Assembly: GCA_016191115.1 (NCBI GenBank) | Contig: JACPPG010000093.1 | Coordinates: 1 to 42,219 of the forward strand | From: Planctomycetia bacterium | GTDB lineage: Bacteria > Planctomycetota > Planctomycetia > Pirellulales > JACPPG01 | Length of the DNA stretch: 42,219 bases | Direction of reading: 5' to 3' | Program-made: the position numbers and the translations under genes | The notes under the pieces: generated by a model | The model's input: only the letters and a program-made list of their open reading frames with translations | Told to the model about the DNA's origin: nothing | Database searches by the model: none | In this document: positions 14,843-22,776 of the stretch, in pieces | How positions within the stretch are numbered: position 1 is the stretch's first letter | Layout: each line of letters starts with the position of its first letter

Positions 14843-16054
14843 ATGCCAAGCTGCGTGCTCGCTTATTCTGGTGGACTCGACACCTCGGTCATCCTCGGCT
14901 GGCTTCAGGACGAGGGCTACGACGTCCATGCTGTCTATGTCGATCTGGGGCAACCCTGCGAGGATCGCCAGGCCGTGCTCGACAAGGCCCGGCAGTGCGG
15001 CGCCAAGAGTGCCCGCATCGTCGACGCCCGCGAGGAGCTGTGCCGGGACTTCGCCTTTCCGGTCCTCCAGTGGCAGGCGAAGTACGAATCGGTGTACCTT
15101 CTGGGCACGTCGATTGCCCGGCCGCTGATCTCGAAGGTGTGCCTGGCCGTCGGGCGCGAGGTAGGGGCCGACGCCTTCGCCCACGGCGCCACCGGCAAGG
15201 GGAACGACCAGTGCCGGTTCCAGTTGGCGGCCGAGGCGCTCGATCCGGCCGTGAAAGTGATCGCCCCGTGGCGGATCGAGAAATACCGGCAGCGGTTTCC
15301 CGGCCGCGCCGAGCTGATCGCCTTCTGCCAGCAAAAGAACATCCCTGTGAAGGCGACCGCGGCCAAGCCGTACAGCTCCGACGAAAACTGCCTGCACATC
15401 AGCTACGAGGCCGGCCACCTCGAGGACCTGTCGGTCAACGGCGTCGAGCTCGTGGATTTCGGCATGACGGTTTCGCCCCGCCAGGCCCCCGACAAAACAG
15501 AGACGGTCAAAATCGGTTTCGAGTCGGGCGTGCCAGTGGCGCTCGACGGGCGGCGGCGGACCGCCTTCGAGATGGTCTCCGAGCTCAATCAGATCGGCGG
15601 CCGCAACGGCATCGGGCGGATCGACGTGGTCGAGAACCGCTTCGTGGGCATGAAAAGCCGCGGCGTGTACGAGGCGCCTGGCATGACGCTCCTGTACGCG
15701 GCGCATCGGGTCGTCGAGCAATTGACGCTCGACCGCGACCTCGTGCACTTGCGCGACCGGCTGGCGCCCGAGGTGGCCGAGATGGTGTACTACGGCTTCT
15801 GGTACCACGCCAAGATGGACGCCTTGTTGGCCTTCATCCGCCAGGCGCAGCAATTGGTCACCGGCGAAGCGACGCTCAATCTCTACAAGGGCAACGTCGA
15901 CGTGGCGAGCCGCACCAGCCCGCGCAGCCTGTACGACGCCGGCATCGCCAGCATGGAGGGGGGCGGTTCGTACAACCAGACCGACGCCGAGGGCTTCTTG
16001 CGGATCCAGGGCCTGCCGCTGCGGGTGCAAGGGCGCGTGAATCCGCGGCAATAA
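14843..16054 (+). CDS. argG: Argininosuccinate synthase
   Basis: 403 residues, the normal length. The ATP-pyrophosphatase P-loop AYSGGLDTS is at residues 7-15, followed by DVHAVYVDLGQP. Further family landmarks: GATGKGNDQCRF near residue 116 and GRNGIGRIDVVENRFVGMKSRGVYE near residue 255. It catalyses the ATP-dependent condensation of citrulline and aspartate to argininosuccinate in arginine synthesis. The gene is isolated here, with no other arg gene nearby; argG and argH are often separate in this phylum. Confidence 0.97.
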   Translation: MPSCVLAYSGGLDTSVILGWLQDEGYDVHAVYVDLGQPCEDRQAVLDKARQCGAKSARIVDAREELCRDFAFPVLQWQAKYESVYLLGTSIARPLISKVCLAVGREVGADAFAHGATGKGNDQCRFQLAAEALDPAVKVIAPWRIEKYRQRFPGRAELIAFCQQKNIPVKATAAKPYSSDENCLHISYEAGHLEDLSVNGVELVDFGMTVSPRQAPDKTETVKIGFESGVPVALDGRRRTAFEMVSELNQIGGRNGIGRIDVVENRFVGMKSRGVYEAPGMTLLYAAHRVVEQLTLDRDLVHLRDRLAPEVAEMVYYGFWYHAKMDALLAFIRQAQQLVTGEATLNLYKGNVDVASRTSPRSLYDAGIASMEGGGSYNQTDAEGFLRIQGLPLRVQGRVNPRQ

Positions 16055-16111
16055 GCGGCATCAGCGACATAGCGTAAATAGCTTTTTACGCTATAATGTA
16101 CATAAGCGGCA
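16051..16111 (+). promoter_or_regulatory. Toxin-antitoxin promoter with palindromic operator and flanking direct repeats
   Basis: AGCGTAAA (16071-16078) and TTTACGCT (16085-16092) form a perfect 8-bp palindrome with a 6-base centre. Its last base begins a consensus TATAAT at 16092-16097. ATAAGCGGCA occurs at 16051-16060 and again at 16102-16111, flanking the promoter. No good -35 box is visible. The palindrome lies where the antitoxin, or the antitoxin-toxin complex, would bind to repress its own operon. Confidence 0.7.
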
Positions 16112-16142
16112 ATTGGGCCGCTTTGGCAATCGAGGTGCAATC

Positions 16143-16391
16143 ATGAATATGAGCGTCGCGAAAGTGCGCAACAATCTGGCTGAAGCGCTGAACCGCGCCG
16201 CCTATGCCGGCGAGCGCGTGGTGCTGGAACGTCGCGGCAAGCCGGTGGCCGCCATTGTTTCAATCGACGACCTCGAGTTCCTCGAGCGACTGGAGAACGA
16301 AGCTGACATCCGGGCGGTTCGCCGCGCCCGTAAGGAGAAGGGGCGTCGCGTGCCGCTCGCCCACATCAAAGCTCGCCTGGGCATGAAGTAA
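16143..16391 (+). CDS. Phd/YefM-family antitoxin
   Basis: 82 residues. The N-terminal Phd/YefM DNA-binding fold is clear: VAKVRNNLAEALNRAAYAGERVVLERRGKPVAAIVSIDDLEFLE. The C-terminal half, basic and charged (RRARKEKGRRVPL), is the toxin-binding tail. GAGGTGCAATC precedes the ATG at 16143; a second ATG two codons later is possible. The toxin starts two bases after its stop. It should neutralise the RelE-type toxin and, through the upstream palindrome, repress the operon. Confidence 0.92.
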   Translation: MNMSVAKVRNNLAEALNRAAYAGERVVLERRGKPVAAIVSIDDLEFLERLENEADIRAVRRARKEKGRRVPLAHIKARLGMK

Positions 16392-16393
16392 CC

Positions 16394-16663
16394 ATGCCCG
16401 GTTACGCTATCGAGTTTCTGGCGTCGGCCGATCGGGCGCTGCGGCGATTGCCGGTGACGATCCAGCGGCGCATCATCGCGGCCGTGGATCGCCTCGCGGA
16501 CAACCCGCGCCCGCGCGGTTCGGCTAAACTCGCCGGCGAGGAAGACGCCTGGCGCATTAGGGTCGGTGAATACCGTGTGCTGTACGAGATTGAAGACGAC
16601 CGGCTAGTCGTCCTCGTCGTGCGGGTCGGCCATCGCAAGGATCTATATCGGCGCGGCGGCTAG
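16394..16663 (+). CDS. RelE/ParE-superfamily toxin
   Basis: 89 residues of the RelE fold: FLASADRALRRLPVTIQRRIIAAVDRLADNPRP, then a basic strand (DAWRIRVGEYRVLYEIEDDRL), then VVLVVRVGHRKDLYRR at the C-terminus. The RxGxYRVLYEI strand and the C-terminal HRKDLYR with its Arg and Tyr are the positions used in mRNA cleavage by ribosome-dependent RelE toxins. This resembles RelE more than gyrase-directed ParE. Antitoxin and toxin are separated by two bases, so they are coupled. It probably cleaves mRNA in the ribosomal A site when the antitoxin is degraded. Confidence 0.92.
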   Translation: MPGYAIEFLASADRALRRLPVTIQRRIIAAVDRLADNPRPRGSAKLAGEEDAWRIRVGEYRVLYEIEDDRLVVLVVRVGHRKDLYRRGG

Positions 16664-16787
16664 CTCGGTGACCGGTTGTTGCCCATGCGCTGGCCGCTGA
16701 CTATCCTTCAACTTCGCCATCGCGGGCTTCCATTTTGCACTGGCACAGCCAGTGGCACACTCCATGCGCATCGCCCAGGACGTCACC

Positions 16788-18308
16788 ATGATCCAATCGC
16801 ATCGCTATTTGCGGCTTGTGGCGCTTGCCTTGTCCACCATCATCCTTGCTGCGACGCGCGCCACGGCTGCCGACGCGCCGCTCGACGGCTTGGACGCCTA
16901 CGTCGCCAAGGCGATGACCGATTGGCAGGTGCCCGGCACGGCCATCGCGATCGTCAAGGATGACACGATCGTCTACGCGAAGGGTTTTGGCCTTCGCAAG
17001 CTGGGCGAGGACAAGCCGGTCGACGCCGGCACGCTCTTCGCCATCGGCTCGGCCAGCAAGGCCTTCACCGCCGCGTCGCTGGCGATCTTGATCGACGAAG
17101 GCAAGCTCAACTGGGATGATCCGGCGACGCAATATCTGCCGACGCTCGCGCTCTTCGACCCCTACGTCACGCGCGAATTGACGGTCCGCGACCTGCTGTG
17201 CCACCGCTCGGGCCTGCCGCGCGGCGACCTGTTGTGGTACGGCACCACGTTCGACCGCGGCGAGATCCTCCGCCGGGTCCGCTACCTGAAACCGGAATGG
17301 AGCTTCCGCAGCCGTTTTGGTTACCAGAACATCATGTACCTTGCCGCCGGCGAGGTCGTGGCGAAGACGGCCGGGCAAGGCTGGGACGATTTCATCAAGC
17401 AGCGGCTTTTTCTGCCCTTGGGGATGAAGTCTTCCTGCACCAGCGTCCGCGAGCTGTCGGCCAGCGACAACGTCGCCACGCCGCACGTCAAGATCGAGGA
17501 CAAGGTCGAGCCGATCGCCTGGCGCAATATCGACAACATCGCCCCCGCCGGCTCGATCAACTCGAGCGTCACCGACATGGCCCAGTGGGTAAGGCTGCAA
17601 CTGGGCCAGGGCGCGATCGACGGCAAGCGCCTCGTCAGCGAAGCGGCCGTCAAGGAAATGCACGCCTCGCAAACCGTGATGCCCAAGGACGAGAACAGCG
17701 AGCGCCTCTACCCCGACGCGCACTTGTTGGCCTACGGGTTGGGCTGGTTCTTGCACGATTATCACGGACGAAAAATCGTCGAGCACGGCGGCGCGATCGA
17801 CGGCATGCGCGCCCAGGTGGCCCTGATCCCCGAGGAGAAGCTGGGCCTGGTGATCCTTATGAATCGCGGCGGCACCGCGCTACCGACCATGCTCATGTTT
17901 CACGTCTTCGATCAATTCTTAAAGACCGGCACGCGCGATTGGAGCGGCGAAGGCCAGGCGTGGGTAAAAAAGCTCGAGGAGCAGGCTCGCGAGGCGAAGG
18001 CCAAGCAGGAAGCCGAGCGCGCGAAGGACACCAAACCGTCGCTCGCCCTGGAGAAATACGCCGGCCGCTACGCCGACGAGCTTTATGGCGAGGCCGAGAT
18101 AACTCTCGAAGACGGGAAGCTCGTGCTACGGCGCGGGCCGGCCTTCACCGCCGATCTCGAACATTGGCACTATGACACGTTCCGCGCGAAGTTCCGCGAC
18201 CGCACGATCGAGCCGCAATTGATCACCTTCCGTCTCGATGCCGCGGGCAAAGTCGCCACGATCGAAATGCCGGGCTTGGGCCAGTTTAAAGCGCAAGCAG
18301 CCAAGTAG
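16788..18308 (+). CDS. Secreted serine beta-lactamase-like hydrolase
   Basis: 506 residues from the ATG at 16788, which gives a signal peptide (MIQSHRYLRLVALALS, cleavage near TAA-DA). An upstream ATG at 16764 is in frame but weakens it. The beta-lactamase/transpeptidase-like fold shows SxxK at S88-K91 (GSASKAF), the YxN motif in FGYQNIMYLAAG, and an HGG in place of the KTG motif (IVEHGGAIDG). A linker and a C-terminal beta domain (about 430-506, DUF3471-like) follow. Such enzymes are esterases or D-amino-acid peptidases rather than true beta-lactamases. The substrate is unknown. It is convergent with the S9 peptidase gene. Confidence 0.88.
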   Translation: MIQSHRYLRLVALALSTIILAATRATAADAPLDGLDAYVAKAMTDWQVPGTAIAIVKDDTIVYAKGFGLRKLGEDKPVDAGTLFAIGSASKAFTAASLAILIDEGKLNWDDPATQYLPTLALFDPYVTRELTVRDLLCHRSGLPRGDLLWYGTTFDRGEILRRVRYLKPEWSFRSRFGYQNIMYLAAGEVVAKTAGQGWDDFIKQRLFLPLGMKSSCTSVRELSASDNVATPHVKIEDKVEPIAWRNIDNIAPAGSINSSVTDMAQWVRLQLGQGAIDGKRLVSEAAVKEMHASQTVMPKDENSERLYPDAHLLAYGLGWFLHDYHGRKIVEHGGAIDGMRAQVALIPEEKLGLVILMNRGGTALPTMLMFHVFDQFLKTGTRDWSGEGQAWVKKLEEQAREAKAKQEAERAKDTKPSLALEKYAGRYADELYGEAEITLEDGKLVLRRGPAFTADLEHWHYDTFRAKFRDRTIEPQLITFRLDAAGKVATIEMPGLGQFKAQAAK

Positions 18309-18355
18309 CCGGGCTCGCCTACACGCAGTCGGCGTCCACCGGTCGAGACGCGATG

Positions 18356-20632
18356 TCAATCCGGCGCCACGGCCGCCAGGTGCTCTAGGAAATACTCCGC
18401 GATTCGCGTGTACAACTGTCGCGTTACGACAGGATCGGGCACCATGTGCGTCAGGCCCGACAGCGGCAGGAAATCGAACTCGCGGCCAGCCCGGAACAGC
18501 GCATCGGCCAAACGCACGCTGTGCAAGAAGTACACGTTGTCGTCGGCCGTGCCGTGCACGATCAGTAGCGGCCGCCGCAAGTCGGCGGCGTACGTCAGCA
18601 CGCTGCTGGCTTCGTACCCCTTTTCGTTTCGCCGCGGCAGGCCCAGGTATCGTTCGGTGTAGTGCGTGTCGTAGTCCAGCCAATCGGTCACCGGCGCCCC
18701 GGCCACGCCGGCGCGAAACACGTCGGGGCGCCGGGTTACGGCCATCGCGGTGAAGTAGCCGCCAAACGACCAGCCGAAGATGCCCACGCGCCCTGAGTCC
18801 ACCTCCGGGTACTTGGCGGCCAAGGCCGCGAGCCCCTCGGCCTGGTCCGCTAGGGGCACGTCGATCAAGTTGCCTTTGATGGCCCGCTCCCACGCGCGGC
18901 CCCGCGCGGGCGTGCCGCGGCCGTCGAGCGAGACGACGATGAACCCTTGGTCGGCCAGCCACGCGTCGAGCAGGTACCGCGAGCGCGATGCCAAGACCAT
19001 CTGCGAGTGCGGCCCACCGTAGACGCTCACGACGACCGGGTATTTCCGCCCTTTTTGAAAATCGGCCGGGCGGACGAGCACGGCGTGCATTCGCGGCGCG
19101 TCGCCGACTTCGGCCAACTGCACGTTGGGTTGAAACGGCGGCTTCTCGGCCACGTTTTTCAATTCGCCGATCGGCGTGCCGTCGCGGCGATAGGCCATTT
19201 GTGAAATCGCGCCGGCGAGCGTATTTCCCGACACTACGTACGCGCCGCCCTCTTCCGAGATCGCCGCCGTGTACAGCCCCGGCTCGCGCGTTAGTCGCTC
19301 GGGCGGTCCGCCCTTGTCGCCCAGGAGGACGCGGTAAACGTGCATTTCCGTCGGGTTCTCGCCGGCGGCGGCGTAGGCCAGGCGCGCCTGCTGGTCGATG
19401 CCCAGGAGCCGGCGATAGTTGAGGTCGACGGGCGTGAGCTCACGCACGAGCGCGCCATCGCGGGCGCGCAGCTCAAGCTGCCAGCCGCCGCGCCTTTCGG
19501 TGGACCAGAGGAACTCTTCGCCCGTCGCCAGCCACTTGGGAACGCTTTCGTCGAGATTGACCCAGGCCGGATCGGTCTCGCGCAGCAGTTCCGTCGTTCT
19601 GCCAGACTCGGCATCGACGGTTAACAAAAGCTCAAGCGTCTGTTCGCGGTTTTGCACTAGCACCGTTAAGGGCGCGCCAGGCTCCCACGTCACGCCGGCC
19701 AGATACGGAAACGCCTCCCGGTCCCAATCGATCCATCGCGTAGGCCCACCGGATACCGAAACCACGCCCAGCCGCACTTGCGCGTTGTTCTTGCCGGGGC
19801 GCGGGTAGCGCCACGACTGGGCAGGCCGTTCGGGGTGCGCCGGGTCGGCGATGTACAGCGTCTCCACCGCGGACGTGTCGGTTTCCTGGTAAGCGAGCAC
19901 GCGGCTGTCGGGCGACCACCAATAGCCGTGCATGCGGTCCATTTCTTCCTGGGCCACAAACTCGGCCAGGCCGTGGGTCAGCGTCTCGGTTGCCCCTTCG
20001 GTCAGCCGGCGCTCGACCCCCGCGTAGATCTCGGTCACGTACACGTCGCCGTCGCGGACGCAGGCCACGAATTTTCCATCCGGCGAAAATCGCGGATCGA
20101 TCGCAGCGCCCGCCTTGCTCGACATCTCCGTGGCGGCGCCCGTCGCCCGCTCGACGACGAACAGCCGGCCCGACAGCGGCAGCAGCACTCGGCTGCCATC
20201 CTGCGACACTTCGTAGGTGGCGATGCCGCGGGCCGCCAGCCGCATGCGTTCGCGCCGTGCCTGCTCCTCGGCGGTGAGCTTGTCCTCGCCGCCGCCCAGC
20301 AGTTTCGCGGCGGTCGCCAGCAGGCGCTCTTTCCCCGTCGCGGTGTCGAACTCAAACAGATCGCGCACGAAGCTCCGCGGACCGGAGCGGAGGAAGAACA
20401 CCGCGTCGCCCCGCCGGCTGACCTCGATCGCCGCCGGCCGGCCGTGCGTGAAGCGATACGTGGCCGCGTACGCTTCGAGGAATTCCGGGTTCTTGACGAC
20501 GGGGCGGGCGCGCGCCGTGCCGCGGGCGCCATCGGCGGCTTCATCGGCGACGGCCACGCGCGCAAGCGCCAGCGCGACCAGCGTCGCAGCCGCGCACCGT
20601 GCAAAACCCGATCTCGCCCAGAAAAGCTGCAT
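18356..20632 (-). CDS. S9 (dipeptidyl peptidase IV-type) serine peptidase
   Basis: 758 residues. The ATG at 20632 is preferred over a GTG eight codons upstream because the signal peptide follows it. A beta-propeller covers about residues 40-510, with the EE pair in FVAQEEMDRMHGYWWSPD, which in DPP-IV anchors the substrate N-terminus. The alpha/beta hydrolase domain follows: nucleophile S622 in GWSFGGY, D697 in HGTADDN and H729 in LTHM, a complete triad. It should release N-terminal dipeptides, preferring proline or alanine in position two as known for the family. Secreted. The malate/lactate dehydrogenase-family gene ends 30 bases upstream. Confidence 0.93.
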   Translation of the reverse strand: MQLFWARSGFARCAAATLVALALARVAVADEAADGARGTARARPVVKNPEFLEAYAATYRFTHGRPAAIEVSRRGDAVFFLRSGPRSFVRDLFEFDTATGKERLLATAAKLLGGGEDKLTAEEQARRERMRLAARGIATYEVSQDGSRVLLPLSGRLFVVERATGAATEMSSKAGAAIDPRFSPDGKFVACVRDGDVYVTEIYAGVERRLTEGATETLTHGLAEFVAQEEMDRMHGYWWSPDSRVLAYQETDTSAVETLYIADPAHPERPAQSWRYPRPGKNNAQVRLGVVSVSGGPTRWIDWDREAFPYLAGVTWEPGAPLTVLVQNREQTLELLLTVDAESGRTTELLRETDPAWVNLDESVPKWLATGEEFLWSTERRGGWQLELRARDGALVRELTPVDLNYRRLLGIDQQARLAYAAAGENPTEMHVYRVLLGDKGGPPERLTREPGLYTAAISEEGGAYVVSGNTLAGAISQMAYRRDGTPIGELKNVAEKPPFQPNVQLAEVGDAPRMHAVLVRPADFQKGRKYPVVVSVYGGPHSQMVLASRSRYLLDAWLADQGFIVVSLDGRGTPARGRAWERAIKGNLIDVPLADQAEGLAALAAKYPEVDSGRVGIFGWSFGGYFTAMAVTRRPDVFRAGVAGAPVTDWLDYDTHYTERYLGLPRRNEKGYEASSVLTYAADLRRPLLIVHGTADDNVYFLHSVRLADALFRAGREFDFLPLSGLTHMVPDPVVTRQLYTRIAEYFLEHLAAVAPD

Positions 20633-20661
20633 GACCCATCGCTCCGCAAGAACCACTCGCC

Positions 20662-21711
20662 CTATGCAGGAACCGCCACGCCCAACGTCTCCGCCAGCCG
20701 CACGAGCGCCGTCCAGTTGCCGTCGTCGATGGGAATTCCTTCCGCCGCGCGACGCGCCAATGTGTGGCGTTCCGGGTCGCCTGGCAACAGGATCTCTTCG
20801 ACGCCGTCGATCCGCGGGCAGCCGCGGACGAAGGTCACAAGCTGGGCGACTTCCGCGGCAAAATGGCTCTCACCACACGTCCGATCCGGGTCGACCACCA
20901 TCATGAACACGCAATTGCCGAGTTGATTGATCGGTTTCTCGCGGATCGTCACACCGGCCGACAACGCCCCGGCGAACACTTCGATCAGTAGCGCCAGGCC
21001 AAACCCCTTGTACGCCTGGTCGCCACCCATCGGCCGGATGGTGCCGGGTGGGTCGGCGTACAGTGCATTCGGATCGTTCGTCGGACGGCCGGAGCTATCC
21101 AGCAGCCAGCCGCCCGGGCAGAGTTGGCCGGCGATGCGCTTGACGCGGACCTTCCCCTCGGCCGTGGCGCTGGTGCCGAAATCGAGAACCAGCGGTCCTG
21201 CCGCGTGCGGTGCCCCGATCGCGAGCGGATTGGTGCCCAGCCGCGGCGCTTTGCCGCCGGGCGGGGCCACGCGGCGCGCGGCGCCGTGCGTGTTGACCAT
21301 GAGCATCGAGACGCAGCCCTCGGCGGCCGCCTGCTCGCAATATTCGCCCAGCCGGCCGACGTGGCCGCTATGAATGAGCGTCCCGATACAGACGCCGCCG
21401 CCGCGCGCCCTTTCGATCAGTCGCTTCGTCAGGTCGCGCATCAGCGACTGCCCAAAGCCCCAGCCGCCGTCGGCCATGACGAGGGCCGGGCCCTCCTTGA
21501 TCACTTTTAGCGCCGTGCCGGGTCGCAACTCTCCCTTGGCGAGCTGGTCGAGGTAGTACGGCACGCGCATGACGCCGTGCGAATCATGCCCGCGCAGGTT
21601 GGCCTGCAAGAGGCTATCGGCCACGATTGCCGCTTCGTCTTGGCCGAGGCCGCCGGCCGCCAAGAGCGCGGCGGCGAAACCGTTGAGGTCCACGGCGCGA
21701 ATCGTCGGCAT
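20662..21711 (-). CDS. Malate/L-lactate (YlbC/YiaK-type) NAD(P)-dependent dehydrogenase
   Basis: 349 residues, usual for the family. The N-terminal helical part has GHDSHGVMRVPYYLDQL with the conserved His at 42 and 45. The Rossmann-less cofactor region follows: GIGRLGEYC-like HSGHVGRLGEY near 115, RLGTNPLAIGAPH near 160, and GDQAYKGFGLALLIEVFAGALSG near 234. Family members reduce or oxidise 2-hydroxy or 2-keto acids such as malate, lactate, ureidoglycolate or 2,3-diketogulonate; the exact substrate is unclear. GAGGTGAGA immediately precedes the ATG and overlaps the trmL stop region, so the two are co-transcribed (7-base gap). Confidence 0.9.
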   Translation of the reverse strand: MPTIRAVDLNGFAAALLAAGGLGQDEAAIVADSLLQANLRGHDSHGVMRVPYYLDQLAKGELRPGTALKVIKEGPALVMADGGWGFGQSLMRDLTKRLIERARGGGVCIGTLIHSGHVGRLGEYCEQAAAEGCVSMLMVNTHGAARRVAPPGGKAPRLGTNPLAIGAPHAAGPLVLDFGTSATAEGKVRVKRIAGQLCPGGWLLDSSGRPTNDPNALYADPPGTIRPMGGDQAYKGFGLALLIEVFAGALSAGVTIREKPINQLGNCVFMMVVDPDRTCGESHFAAEVAQLVTFVRGCPRIDGVEEILLPGDPERHTLARRAAEGIPIDDGNWTALVRLAETLGVAVPA

Positions 21712-21718
21712 TCTCACC

Positions 21719-22234
21719 TCACTCTGTACGGTTGGAAGGAGATTCCGGCAGCGGTATCGGCGGCACCCCACGCGCCTCCCACTGCCGGCGCGCCTCGAAC
21801 ACCACGATCGCCACCGCGTTCGACAGATTCAAGCTGCGGGCTTCCGCGCGGATGGGAATCCGCAGCGCCCGCTCGCGATTTGGCTCGACCAGGCCCGCGG
21901 GCAGCCCCTGAGACTCGTTGCCGAACACCAGCACGTCGGCCGCCTCGTAGCATGCGCTCGTGTAACTGCGCGTCGCCGTCTTGGTGAAGAAATACGGCGG
22001 CCGCTCCGGCAGGCGGGCGACGAGCGACGGCCAATCGTCGACGACTTCCCATTCCAGATGCTGCCAATAGTCCAAGCCGGCGCGACGCAGGTAGTAGTCG
22101 TCGACGCGGAACCCCAGCGGGCGGACCAGCCACAGCTTCGCGCCCGCGGCCACGCACGTCCGGCCGACGCTGCCGGTGTTGTAGGGGATCTCGGGCTGGT
22201 AGAGCACGACGTGCAAGCGAGGTTCGTACTTCAC
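21719..22234 (-). CDS. trmL: tRNA (cytidine(34)-2'-O)-methyltransferase
   Basis: 171 residues, the size of TrmL. The SPOUT knot motifs are present: IPYNTGSVGRTCVAAGAKLWLV near the start, DVLVFGNESQGLP around 97-110, and IPIRAEARSLNLSNAVAIVVFEARRQW at 127-155. TrmL uses S-adenosylmethionine to methylate the wobble ribose of tRNA-Leu isoacceptors. The gene shares its operon with the downstream dehydrogenase. Confidence 0.93.
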   Translation of the reverse strand: MKYEPRLHVVLYQPEIPYNTGSVGRTCVAAGAKLWLVRPLGFRVDDYYLRRAGLDYWQHLEWEVVDDWPSLVARLPERPPYFFTKTATRSYTSACYEAADVLVFGNESQGLPAGLVEPNRERALRIPIRAEARSLNLSNAVAIVVFEARRQWEARGVPPIPLPESPSNRTE

Positions 22235-22312
22235 GATTGAGGTGGGATATCACGCAGGGCAGGATGGGTCAAGCCTTGGCGCGATCAGTCCCTATGTCCA
22301 GGATAGTGCGTT

Positions 22313-22480
22313 CGGGAGGGCGAGGCTCCGGCCGAGCCGCTTTGGGATTGAGACGTCAGGTTGCGCCGCAGGTTCGGCGCCGAGCCGGCCGCGAGACGGC
22401 TCCACGGGCGCCATGGATCGGGAGGGCGAGGCTCCCGCCGAGCCGTGGCACCGCGGCTCGGCGGGAGCCTCGCCCTCCCG
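22313..22480. repeat. GGGCGAGGCTCCCGCC repeats, copies 2 and 3
   Basis: A solitary half-copy at 22313-22339 is followed by a full palindrome: 22419-22445 and 22454-22480 are perfect 27-bp complements around an 8-base loop. The first arm matches the arm at 8063. No gene is seen in the 540-base gap 22235-22776, which also holds the 22525-22676 element. Confidence 0.8.
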
Positions 22481-22524
22481 ACAACGTGCTCGGTCCACCC
22501 TCAACCGTAGTCGCACGCGGCCCT

Positions 22525-22676
22525 GGCAGGGTCATTCTGTTTTTCAAAATGACGAGGCGGGAAAATGGGACTGGCTCCGAGCATAAACAGCGCAAGTCCT
22601 TTCAGACGAACGTTGCGTCTCGGTGCCTGTCCCACATTCCCGCCGGCGCGCCGCCGTCCAGCTTAAATCTGTGAAC
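22525..22676 (-). repeat. ~150-bp dispersed repeat, copy B (inverted)
   Basis: The reverse complement of this stretch aligns with 8202-8352 with about ten differences. It has the same inner dyad of GGGACNGGCNCC type. Both copies lie close to GGGCGAGGCTCC palindromes. Confidence 0.8.
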
Positions 22677-22776
22677 AGCCCTGGCGGCGGACTAGGTTGC
22701 ACGATGCGCCGCTGTTAGCATAGAAGCTTTCCGTTTTCGCGCACGGAACTGGCCGCCCGACCCGCACGCACGTCCG

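Noticed and set aside
14636..16051. Long minus-strand open frame opposite argG
   Set aside because: Antisense shadow of a well-supported housekeeping gene.
22690..22776. Promoter for the sugar ABC genes (TTGCAC at 22697)
   Set aside because: Spacing and -10 match are poor; not convincing.
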